Shown in pieces: positions 54,774-62,600 of a stretch of 64,000 bases of DNA (the first letter of the stretch is position 1; every line of letters starts with the position of its first letter). The notes under the pieces are model-generated. The model did not search any database, was not told the origin of the DNA, and saw only the letters and a program-made list of their open reading frames with translations. The position numbers were made by a program, and so were the translations under genes. The DNA lies in assembly GCA_040389965.1 (NCBI GenBank), contig JAZJZF010000038.1:1-64000 (forward strand), given 5' to 3'. This DNA comes from UBA4416 sp040389965. Its GTDB lineage: Bacteria; Bacteroidota; Bacteroidia; B-17B0; Aurantibacillaceae.

Positions 54774-55088
54774 TTAGTATTCAATTGTATCCATTTTGTT
54801 TATATAAGCTGAAACAATATTCTCGGAAATCTCATTTTGCTGTAATGTTGTTCCATTTGATAGTTTGATAAGTAACACATTCTCTTGATCAAGGTAAATT
54901 ACTTCATGATTTGGCCGACACGTTTTGATGCGGGTAGCTAATTCTTTTAAACCAACAAATAAGCCTTTTTCATTTGTAACGTCATAAACATGTTTAGAAC
55001 ATGATTTATGATAAAGACATATATTTCTTTTGCTCGCAGGAATAACCAGCCAATAAAACCTGATAACAAATAATAACGGATATTTCAT
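54774..55088 (-). CDS. Small protein of unknown function in the FRG/DUF262 operon
   Basis: The 104-residue protein has a hydrophobic N-terminus (LLFVIRFYWLVIPASKRN) and two Cys near it (NICLYHKSCSKHVYD). The rest is beta-rich (EVIYLDQENVLLIKLSNGTT). No family is recognised. It starts within the end of the upstream gene (4-nt overlap), so the two are coupled. Confidence 0.5.
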   Translation of the reverse strand: MKYPLLFVIRFYWLVIPASKRNICLYHKSCSKHVYDVTNEKGLFVGLKELATRIKTCRPNHEVIYLDQENVLLIKLSNGTTLQQNEISENIVSAYINKMDTIEY

Positions 55089-55312
55089 TTTCTAAAAACT
55101 ACCATTTGCCTTTGTGAATAATAACCTGGCGTGACACCAAAGCCAAAACAGCCCCCAACCGGGCTTACCCATGTCATTAAATTTTCTACCCTCACATATT
55201 CCCAACCTTCGGAGTCATATTTTTTAATGAGATCTTCTAATCCCTGAGCAACATGCTGCCCGGTTTCTTTGTCCTTTTGAATGGGAACGATTGATATTAC
55301 TTTATACTCCAT
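55085..55312 (-). CDS. DUF4177-like small protein
   Basis: The 75-residue protein has the DUF4177-like arrangement EYKVISIVPIQ ... LEDLIKKYDSEGWEYVRVEN, a beta strand, then a helix and a conserved GWEYV, and a C-terminal strand (RQMVVFRK). Such proteins are of unknown function and often stand alone. It lies 68 nt after the P-loop gene. Confidence 0.6.
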   Translation of the reverse strand: MEYKVISIVPIQKDKETGQHVAQGLEDLIKKYDSEGWEYVRVENLMTWVSPVGGCFGFGVTPGYYSQRQMVVFRK

Positions 55313-55380
55313 ACAACGATGTTTTATTTATTTTTTTTGATTGATTTATTTTAATTATTAATTTAATCTCATTAGATCCA

Positions 55381-55857
55381 TTATTTTCCGGCAATATCTA
55401 ATACCTTTTTCGATATTTGATCGACTACCGTTTTTTTAATCTCATTTTTTAAACTTTTATTTTCGTCATACTCGGTAAAAATCTCAAGAGCAATATTATT
55501 AGTTGCGGAAAAGTCTTCCATTAGCATTCTATAGGTAGACCCTTCCCTATTTATACTGCGAGCACAACAAATTATTATATCAATTTTAATTTCAATGAAA
55601 ATAGTTATCTTCTTTTTTGTGGCTTTTGCATCATCACCTGCACTGGCAAATCCAATTTTTTTATTTTTAATAGTCAAAATTGCCGTAAAATCGATAGTGT
55701 CCCCAATGTCATTGAATTCTAAACTATCTCGCGTTACAACTACATCATTAAAAACGTGCTCTTTCTCTGCGTGCTTTAATAATTCCTGATAAACAAGACC
55801 TGTTGTCGTTGTTTTTCCACTGTTTTGTCCTGCTCTTATTATTATTAATTCGGCCAT
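55381..55857 (-). CDS. P-loop NTPase-like protein, first gene of the FRG/DUF262 operon
   Basis: The 158-residue protein opens with a Walker A motif: LIIIRAGQNSGKTTTTGLV (G-x4-GKTT at residues 10-17). A hydrophobic strand (IDIIICCARSI) may be near the Walker B site, but its acidic residue is not evident. The size is that of a small P-loop kinase or GTPase-like protein. Its ATG is 18 nt from the divergent hydrolase's start. It is likely the first gene of the transcript running to 51949. Confidence 0.65.
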   Translation of the reverse strand: MAELIIIRAGQNSGKTTTTGLVYQELLKHAEKEHVFNDVVVTRDSLEFNDIGDTIDFTAILTIKNKKIGFASAGDDAKATKKKITIFIEIKIDIIICCARSINREGSTYRMLMEDFSATNNIALEIFTEYDENKSLKNEIKKTVVDQISKKVLDIAGK

Positions 55858-55874
55858 TTGTTTATTTATTATTT

Positions 55875-56891
55875 ATGTCTTTTCCTTTATCTTTATACGC
55901 GTCAATGTTCTACTCCGGCTCTATACCTACCGTTATATCCCCTAAGGGTTTTGTGTTATTATTTGTGTTTTGCTGCGCAGGTGTTTTTGCCCAAAGCAAG
56001 CAACCGGCTATTTTCCGCTGGCAGGATAGCTATGCTAAAAAGCATCTACGGAAATACATAAAGCACGATACGCTTATAAAAACCTCAGCAGCGGTATTAC
56101 ACATCAGTTATAATAACAGCACCAATAAACCTTATTTATTAATGCTTCACGGTATGGGTTCCAATGCCCGCAGCAACTGGGGTAGCCAAATAGGGCCTTT
56201 ATCCAAACGCTTTAACCTTATTTTACCCGATTTAATTTATTTCGGGGAAAGTACTTCAGCCTCTCAAAACTATTCCGTAGAATTCCAGGTGCAGCAATTG
56301 CATGAGGCACTCTTAGCATTAGGCATGGCTGACAGCCTTAACGTGATGGGCTTTAGCTACGGCGGCCTAACAGCAGCCATGTATAATGAGCTGTACCAAC
56401 CAAGCGTTAAAAAACTCATCATTATTGACGGGCCTGTGAAATTCTTTTCCACCCAAATGGCCGATAGCCTTGCCAAAAACGTAGGCGTAAACGGCATGAA
56501 CAATGTTATTTCTCCTACCAACCTCACAGAGTTCAAAGGCATGACCAAAGCGGTGATGTCTTCCGGTTTCCCTGCCACCAGGCGTTTGAAAAAGAAGCTC
56601 ATTAAATATTTCTTTATGCCTACGAAAGCCCTCCGCGATGAGCAAATGAATTACCTCACGGTACACCAGGCGAGTTACCAGGCCTATAACTATGGCCTCG
56701 ATAAAACAAAAACCCTGTTGATCTGGGGTCAAAAAGACGGGGTCATTCCCATGTCGGTTGGTAAAGCCCTGCACCAGGCCTTTCCTGCCACTACTACCCT
56801 GCTGTTGTTTCCAAAAGCTAAGCACGATGCGCATTTCAAAGAACGAAAGGCTTTGAACAAAGCCGTGGTTTCATTTATTACAGAACAATAG
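55875..56891 (+). CDS. Exported alpha/beta hydrolase
   Basis: This protein has the alpha/beta hydrolase core: YLLMLHGMGSNARSNWG (oxyanion region), LILPDLIYFGES, the nucleophile in NVMGFSYGGLTAA (G-x-S-x-G), Asp in LIWGQKDGVIPM and His in KAKHDAHFKE. The signal peptide is LLFVFCCAGVFAQS. The start is uncertain: I chose the ATG at 55875, but the one at 55905 is equally possible; a longer frame from 55803 would run into the divergent gene. It acts outside the cytoplasm on an unknown ester or amide. Confidence 0.8.
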   Translation: MSFPLSLYASMFYSGSIPTVISPKGFVLLFVFCCAGVFAQSKQPAIFRWQDSYAKKHLRKYIKHDTLIKTSAAVLHISYNNSTNKPYLLMLHGMGSNARSNWGSQIGPLSKRFNLILPDLIYFGESTSASQNYSVEFQVQQLHEALLALGMADSLNVMGFSYGGLTAAMYNELYQPSVKKLIIIDGPVKFFSTQMADSLAKNVGVNGMNNVISPTNLTEFKGMTKAVMSSGFPATRRLKKKLIKYFFMPTKALRDEQMNYLTVHQASYQAYNYGLDKTKTLLIWGQKDGVIPMSVGKALHQAFPATTTLLLFPKAKHDAHFKERKALNKAVVSFITEQ

Positions 56892-57099
56892 CGCTTATAA
56901 CCATAGCAATAGCATAAGGCTGATTTTTCTGCAGTATGTATTCCCGGTGGTTCAGATCCTGAAAATCAGATACTAGTGTTATTGGATCATGCAGGGGAGC
57001 ATAACTCTTACAATAATAAACATTCCCTTTTGGAAACATACCCGTAGAAATACCTGTTTTTACCTGTGGTTTTCCCGGGGTATTTTCATGTTTAATCAT
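56878..57099 (-). CDS. Doubtful small frame overlapping the hydrolase end
   Basis: A 73-residue frame (MIKHENTPGKPQVKTGIS ... DFQDLNHREYILQKNQPY) runs convergently into the last 14 bases of the hydrolase. The frame upstream of Met 57099 is made of repeat DNA. The composition is protein-like, but no family is recognised. Confidence 0.3.
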   Translation of the reverse strand: MIKHENTPGKPQVKTGISTGMFPKGNVYYCKSYAPLHDPITLVSDFQDLNHREYILQKNQPYAIAMVISAIVL

Positions 57100-57249
57100 G
57101 AGTTTGTCACTTCGAGCGCAGTCGAGAAGCGTTCTCAATCTTTGAATGATAAAAAGTATTATTTTAATGTTTCCCTCTTTCTGTTTGCTTTATCTTTCTT
57201 TTTTCCTTGACGAAAAAAGAAATTAAATACAATATGCTTTACTTTATTT

Positions 57250-57385
57250 GCCTGCCATGCAATAGTTTATAGCTATACCCCCTTTTAATTCTTCTTTTCT
57301 TTTTGCTTGAACAAAAAGAAAGAAAAATTCAAGGTAATTCGCCAACCGCACCCTTACTAACGTATGCAGTGGCGTATTTATTTAG
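57250..57385 (+). repeat. Pseudoknot repeat, copy D (truncated)
   Basis: The first stem TTTCTTTTTG/CAAAAAGAAA (57296-57305 with 57312-57321) carries loop CTTGAA (57306-57311), and its complement TTCAAG is at 57328-57333. The outer-stem left arm GGTAATTCG is present, but the inner hairpin and right arm are deleted, leading directly to the tail (CTTACTAACGTATGCAGTGG). Confidence 0.75.
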
Positions 57386-57525
57386 TAATAAATTAAAATT
57401 CATAAGTAAAAGCGCGTGGCCAGACAAAAATGGGAGCAGGCAACGAGGTGAAACGAGAATTCAAGGATTTAGTGTAACGCAGTGGAACGTAAAATCCATA
57501 GAATTCCGTGAGGCGGGCCGACCAT

Positions 57526-57535
57526 NNNNNNNNNN
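57526..57535. other. Scaffold gap (ten N) inside the repeat cluster
   Basis: A run of exactly ten N. It lies next to the start of copy D', which makes sense: the assembler stopped at a repeat. Confidence 0.95.
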
Positions 57536-57620
57536 TTGATTTTTTTGTTTACTTTTTTTATCAAGAAAAAAGTAAAAAGAATACAAGATGTTAGGAAGGT
57601 AAACAATCTCATGTGCTTTT
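57536..57620 (-). repeat. Pseudoknot repeat, copy D' (cut by the gap)
   Basis: On the minus strand this nearly matches the 5' part of copy A, including the flank GATTGTTTA and CCTAACATCTTG. The stem is 57548-57558 with 57566-57576 and the loop reads CTTGAT. The pairing partner ATCAA(G) is cut after five bases by the ten-N gap. Confidence 0.75.
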
Positions 57621-57762
57621 TTAGCATCCCTTTGCTCTCGACTTCGCTCGAACTGACAGGGTCTTAAACCGAATTACTAAAGCATGCAGTAGTTCATAAG
57701 CTATACCCATTTTACTTCTTCTTTTCTTTTTGCTCGACCAAAAAGAAAAACAAATAAAACCT

Positions 57763-57770
57763 TAATTTTG
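57763..57770 (+). promoter_or_regulatory. -7 box for the acetyltransferase
   Basis: TAATTTTG is an exact TAnnTTTG match, 17 nt before the ATG. A degenerate hairpin of the repeat family (57722-57749) lies just upstream. Confidence 0.4.
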
Positions 57771-57787
57771 TAATAAGCCATCTACAT

Positions 57788-58258
57788 ATGAACATCCAAC
57801 TCAGAAAAACCACTGTTGAAGACCTGGAAACCTTATACCTTTTTCAGCTCAATGAAGAAGCCATCCACTTGGCTGCCTTTACCTCAAAAAATCATACGGA
57901 TAGAATCACCTACTTCGAAAAATGGACGCGTTTCCTACAGGACAAAAGCATTAACACGCAAACTATTTTATATAATGGCCACATTGCCGGCAGCGTCGGA
58001 AAATATATGATGGAAGAAGAAGCCGAAATTACCTATTGGCTGGGCCGCGATTACTGGGGCAAAGGCATTGCCACCAAAGCCCTGCAACAATTTCTGAAAC
58101 TGGAAACAACACGCCCCATTAACGGCCATGTGGCATTTGACAATATCTCCTCACAAAAGGTTTTAGAAAACTGTGGCTTTGTGAAAACAGGCTCCGTCCA
58201 ATACTTTGCCAACGCCCGTGGAAAAGAAATTGAAGAGTTTATTTACAGACTGGCGTAG
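57788..58258 (+). CDS. GNAT-family N-acetyltransferase
   Basis: The 156-residue protein has the GNAT fold: IQLRKTTVEDLETLYLFQLN, the acetyl-CoA loop in YWLGRDYWGKGIATKALQQF, and HVAFDNISSQKVLENCGFVK. It is of the RimJ/RimL-like subtype, common in resistance and modification enzymes; the acceptor is unknown. Confidence 0.85.
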   Translation: MNIQLRKTTVEDLETLYLFQLNEEAIHLAAFTSKNHTDRITYFEKWTRFLQDKSINTQTILYNGHIAGSVGKYMMEEEAEITYWLGRDYWGKGIATKALQQFLKLETTRPINGHVAFDNISSQKVLENCGFVKTGSVQYFANARGKEIEEFIYRLA

Positions 58259-58297
58259 GGCGTTAGTTTTTTGATAGCACGATTCTAATAAGGGGTA

Positions 58298-58436
58298 TCG
58301 TCATCCTGAACTTGATTCAGGATCTCGTACTACTATCTATTTATCTGTGTTAGGGATGCTTAATCAAGTTCAGCATGACAGAGCATTATCGTCATCGCGA
58401 AGAAGAATAGCCTGTCCCGAACTTGATTCGGGAGGG
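58298..58436. repeat. ATCCTGAACTTGATTCAGGAT-type hairpin repeats
   Basis: Two hairpins share a CTTGA loop: ATCCTGAA/TTCAGGAT (58303-58310 with 58316-58323) and TCCCGAA/TTCGGGA (58415-58421 with 58427-58433). The C-for-T and G-for-A changes keep the pairing. A half-copy, TCAAGTTCAGCATGACA, lies at 58364-58380. This belongs to the intergenic repeats often seen in this phylum. Confidence 0.65.
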
Positions 58437-58453
58437 TTAGGGGTGTGTTGTAT

Positions 58454-58549
58454 TGTCACTTCGAGTAGTGCTTGCCTGTTCTTTGCAAGCACTGTATCGA
58501 GAAGCGTTCTAAAACTTTCTTTTTGTTCTCGACTGCGCTCGAACTGACA
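58454..58549. repeat. Compact palindromic repeat with terminal inverted repeats
   Basis: TGTCACTTCGAG (58454-58465) and CTCGAACTGACA (58538-58549) are inverted with one mismatch. Inside is a 9-bp hairpin AGTGCTTGC/GCAAGCACT (58467-58475 with 58485-58493). This is the intact 96-bp form of the element that is interrupted at 57105-57658. No gene from 58259 to 58641. Confidence 0.65.
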
Positions 58550-58630
58550 GAACCTTATACCGAATACGTAAAAAACAGTTCACAGAACTCATAATTTTTG
58601 AACATCTGTGGTAATTTCAATTCAATAAAT

Positions 58631-58638
58631 TAGATTTG
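58631..58638 (+). promoter_or_regulatory. -7 box touching the phosphoribosyltransferase start
   Basis: TAGATTTG is an exact TAnnTTTG match, ending 3 nt before the ATG at 58642. If used, the transcript would be leaderless or nearly so. Confidence 0.35.
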
Positions 58639-58641
58639 TAT

Positions 58642-59145
58642 ATGCAAAATACCAAAATACTAGATTCTAAACAGATCGATCAGAAACTGAACCGTATGGC
58701 TTACCAGGTTTATGAAAATAATTTCGCGGAAAAAGAATTATTAATCGTTGGTATTGAAGGTAATGGCTATAAGGTGGCTGAACGTATCTCTGCACTGCTA
58801 ACTTCCATCTCTCCCATCAAAACAAAAGTGGGTAAAATAAAAATCGACAAAGAAAATCCCTGGTCATTTGAGCCAAAAATAGATTTTACCGAAAAAGATT
58901 TCGAGAACAAATCAGTGATATTAGTGGATGATGTGCTCAACAGTGGAAAAACACTGATGTATGCCGTAAAGCTATTTTTAAATAAACCCGTAAAACAATT
59001 AAATACGCTGGTACTGGTTGACAGAAGCCACACCCGTTTCCCTGTAAAAGCAGACTTTGTAGGCCTTTCTTTATCCACCACACTACAGGAACGCATCGAT
59101 ACCGATTTCTCTAAAAAAGGGAAAGAAGCGGTGTATCTCGTTTAA
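58642..59145 (+). CDS. Phosphoribosyltransferase, PyrR-like
   Basis: The 167-residue protein has the type I PRTase fold with the PRPP loop SVILVDDVLNSGKTLMYAV, then LNTLVLVDRSHTRFPVKADFVG as in PyrR. PyrR proteins are uracil phosphoribosyltransferases and, in Firmicutes, pyr attenuators. No attenuator is visible near this gene. I place the start at the ATG 58642; a TTG two codons earlier is also in frame. Confidence 0.85.
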   Translation: MQNTKILDSKQIDQKLNRMAYQVYENNFAEKELLIVGIEGNGYKVAERISALLTSISPIKTKVGKIKIDKENPWSFEPKIDFTEKDFENKSVILVDDVLNSGKTLMYAVKLFLNKPVKQLNTLVLVDRSHTRFPVKADFVGLSLSTTLQERIDTDFSKKGKEAVYLV

Positions 59146-59187
59146 ACGTATTTGTAAGTCCTGTTCATTATAATAAAACGAATTCAA

Positions 59188-59400
59188 GTTTTGGATTTCT
59201 TCTTTTCTTTTTTACTTCATCTTTCTTTTTTTCTTGATAAAAAAAGAAACAAAAAAATCAAGAACGAACGCCAACTTCTGTTTTTATACGCGCAAAGCCC
59301 TCGCACTATTTGCTATAAAAACAGCAGTTCACACCGTTCGTCCACATCAGCCGCACTGTTACTAATATAGTTACATGTATCTATATTATTCAAACTCCGG
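59188..59400 (+). repeat. Pseudoknot repeat, copy B (complete)
   Basis: The first stem TTTCTTTTTTT/AAAAAAAGAAA (59222-59232 with 59239-59249) has the loop CTTGAT (59233-59238); the complement ATCAAG is at 59257-59262. The second hairpin has outer stem ACGAACG/CGTTCGT (59264-59270 with 59335-59341) and inner stem CTGTTTTTAT/ATAAAAACAG (59278-59287 with 59315-59324). Compared with copy A, both arms of the first and inner stems differ in a way that keeps pairing. The tail CAGCCGCACTGTTACTAA follows. Confidence 0.8.
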
Positions 59401-59431
59401 TTTTATTTGCACTACCTTAATTTAGAGGATA

Positions 59432-59610
59432 TGAGCCACTGCATACGTTGGTAATAGTGCGGCTGGCATTGGTAATTCGGTGTGAACCGCCATTTTTTCA
59501 CTCCGTTTCCCGGGCAGGTATGTGCGCAAAAAAATGGTGGTTGGCGAATTACCTTGAATTTTTGTTTCTTTTTGTTCAAGCAAAAAGAAAGTAAAAAAGA
59601 AAATAAATGG
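59432..59610 (-). repeat. Pseudoknot repeat, copy C (complete, inverted)
   Basis: It faces copy B tail to tail. In minus-strand reading: first stem TTTCTTTTTG/CAAAAAGAAA (59590-59581 with 59574-59565), loop CTTGAA (59580-59575) and its complement TTCAAG (59558-59553). Outer stem GGTAATTCG/CGAATTACC (59553-59545 with 59479-59471), inner stem AACCACCATTTTTT with AAAAAATGGCGGTT (59542-59529 with 59498-59485, one mismatch). Tail CAGCCGCACTATTACCAA. No gene from 59146 to 59675. Confidence 0.8.
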
Positions 59611-59627
59611 AAGATTAATTTCATATA

Positions 59628-59665
59628 AAAACCCCCATCTGTTTGTAACAAATGGGGGGTTAAAA
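59628..59665 (-). terminator. Probable terminator after the PKD protein gene
   Basis: An imperfect stem (AACCCCCAT / ATGGGGGGTT, one base unpaired) with A/T tracts on both sides lies about 11-45 nt after the stop of the minus-strand gene. Confidence 0.5.
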
Positions 59666-59675
59666 TTACATTCAA

Positions 59676-62600
59676 TTATCTCAACAACGTCACATGGCCT
59701 ATGTAATCATGGTTCTTACCAAGCACATCTTTTATTTTTACTTTCCACACAAATACATCCTGTTTCACAGACTCCGCTTTACCGGTACGTTTTCCGTCCC
59801 AGCCTTTGGCAATATCATTGGTGTAAAAGATCATTTCTCCCCAACGGTCATACACCCACATATCATATTTTTCGATACCAATACCTGCACCCGTAAACTG
59901 ATCGTTGATGCCGTCGGTATTATAAGGCGTAAAGGCATTTGGAATATAAAAGGCAAATTCAGGGTTAATATCAATGGCTACATAAGCTGTATCGCTGCAA
60001 CCATATTGATTTACCACAATCAGGTTTGTATTATACGTATTCGCATTATCACTGATATAAAGATGTGTAGGATTTACGTGCGTTGAATCGCTTTTGTATT
60101 GACTGGTTTCAAAGGTCCAGTAAAATTTGGTATAATCCTGCGATTGGTTCGTAAAATATTCCAGCGGCGTCACCACATTACCCGGATCAGGATTAATCAC
60201 GTAACTTGCTATCGGCGTAGGATATATCGTAACAAAGGATGTCTTCTGTAACGAATCAGAACAACCCTTATCGGTGGTCACAATTAATTTCACATCATAA
60301 TACTTAAGCTGGTTACTGGTTGTATTATTATAACAGTTTGTCACACTGTCTCCGGTAATAGAGTTTACAACCGTTCCATCGCCAAATACCCATTTCCAGC
60401 TGTTTATCTGCGCAGGTAAGGTTACTGCGGGAGTGCTGCTGCCAAAGGTAACACAGTGTATAGGGCAACCGTTAGGTTTTGGTGTTGCAAATAAAGCTTT
60501 TGGCACATAGTCTACATACACAGGCACTCTTAATGTATCCCTGCACTGACCAGGGTTAGAGATGGTGATTAATCCTATACTCTGGCCTCCGGCAGTAGGA
60601 TATATAAAACTGGTGGTAGAACTACCAGTTGATTCGATGGTGCTGATGTTGTTATTAAAATCCCAATACCAGTCGGTTACTGTACCACTACCCGCTTGTT
60701 CGTTCGCTGTAAAACTCATAGGCTTGCCATCACAGGCAGCACTGTTAGCAATACTCATGATTGGTTTTTTATAAACATCTATGGCTTTTACAACTGCTTT
60801 TACACAGCCTTTATTGGAGGTTACCGTTAAGGTGACATTATAACTTGCAGGGGTACTGTAAGGATGTGTAGTAGTTACACCATTTCCTGTAGCGCCATCT
60901 CCGTAAGCCCATGCATAGTTTGTATTTGTACCCACTGCTATGGCACTGACGCTGCCGTCAAATGTATTAGGCTGTGTATTAATACATTTATTAACGAACG
61001 TAAAATCAGGCACAGGTAAAGGATCTACATAAGCCGTCAGCATGGTATTGGTATTAGGGCATGTTAAGCCCGGTATAGGATTGGTGGTTACCGTATAACT
61101 TATCGTATTGATACCATATGTTGGGAATGTATAATTAGGATTGGATACTCCTGTAGCATCAACCGATCCGTTGCTTGAGAAATCCCACATAAACCCTATA
61201 ACCGTATTACCGTTACCATTACTCGCGTCAGTAAATAAAGTAGGGTTTCCTAAACATACGGTGTTAGATGTAAAGGAAGCCGTTGGAATAGAATACACAT
61301 TTACCGGTTTCACTATATAATCTGTACAACTATGCGTACTGGTTGCTGTTAAGGTCACGTTGTAGGTTGCATTGCCATTTGTTCCCAGAGTATAGGTATG
61401 AATGGTATTGGCAACTGATGAGTTCGGCGATCCGTCATTAAAAGCCCAATCGTAAGTTGGTGTTCCGCCTACGTTGGCATTGGTAGTCGTATTGGTATAA
61501 TTGGTAAACGTAGTAGCAGTACCAAAGCACACATTGTCGGGCGAGAAATTAGGAATGGTATGGCCCCATATATTTACCGGCAACGTAAAAGTATTAGTAC
61601 ATCCCTGGGACGTCGTTACCTGTAATGATGTTGTAAATGTACCGGATGAAGGATAAATTAATGTTGGGTTTTGAGTCGTGTTATCTACCGATCCATCATT
61701 TGTAAAATCCCAGTTCCAGGCATTCACCGTTCCTGTACCGGTAGTAGAAAGATCTGTAAAAGCGGTTTGCGTAGCCTGGCACACGGCAGTAGTACTAAAA
61801 TTAGATACCGGTGTGGCATAAACCGTAATGGTTCTGGTTATACTGGCCGTACAGGTAGTATTAGCCATAATCATTAAACTGATCGTTTTTGTTCCGCTAG
61901 CACCATAGCTTAACGACGGAGGGTTTTGATTGCTGCTCGAAACCGGCGTTGAACCCGCTCCAAACGTCCATGTATAAGAGTTTAAAGCATCCGGCAAAGG
62001 AACACTCGATGTATTATTTAATAACACATTAGCATTTACACAGGCGTTAACCGGTGTAAAGGTAGCCGTTGGCAACGTATTTACTCTAACGGTTACTGTT
62101 GTACTGTCCTTACAACCATTAGGACTGCTTGCTTTTAATTCTGCTGTATAAGAACCTGCGGCTGCGTAATTATTTGTTGGCGATTGGGTTGCATTATCTG
62201 TCGTTCCGTTATTATCAAAATCCCAGGCCCAGGTTAAGGCCGCTGTTGGTGTAATGGTAGACGTGTTGGTAAAGCTCACAGCCGTGCCCATACAGACAGG
62301 ATTTGTTGTAAAGCTTGTAACAGGGTTTGGATAAATAGTAATAGGTTTACTGATGGAATCTTTACATAAACCGGCATCTGTTACTACCAGTTTTACGGTG
62401 TATGTATTAGGCCCTGCATAGATATGCGTGGGTGCTACACCGCTTCCTGTGCCACTATTATCTCCCCAGTTCCATACTTGCGCTACGATGCCTCCCGTAG
62501 CTGTACTGGTACTCGAAAAATTAGAAACGGCGTTTAAACAATTATTCGCCACATTAAAATTAGCTACCGGTTTTGGAGAAACCACAATGCTTTTGGTAAT

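Larger units (their letters stand above)
57105..57658. repeat. Palindromic repeat interrupted by pseudoknot repeats
   Basis: The ends TGTCACTTCGAG (57105-57116) and CTCGAACTGACA (57647-57658) are the same 12-bp imperfect terminal inverted repeats as in the compact element at 58454-58549. Here 530 bp lie between them rather than 72 bp, including copies D and D'. CATGCA(A/G)TAGTT and CTATACCC recur as direct repeats (57256-57280 and 57683-57708). A degenerate stem (57195-57204 with 57213-57222) and a 6+6-bp hairpin (57457-57506) also lie inside. No gene from 57100 to 57787. Confidence 0.6.

Noticed and set aside
54028..55857. A complete known defence system (GmrSD, BREX, toxin-antitoxin)
   Set aside because: DUF262 is present, but there is no DUF1524 nuclease, methylase, helicase or recognisable toxin-antitoxin pair, so no named system can be claimed.
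57303..57539. A 78-codon frame reading into the ten-N gap
   Set aside because: It consists of copy D and hairpin DNA and ends only because of N.
58642..59145. pyr attenuator or riboswitch control by the PyrR-like protein
   Set aside because: No leader hairpins or pyr genes are near; the -7 box even leaves no leader.
59412..59675. An 87-codon minus-strand frame
   Set aside because: It is translated repeat copy C plus the terminator; no protein-like composition.
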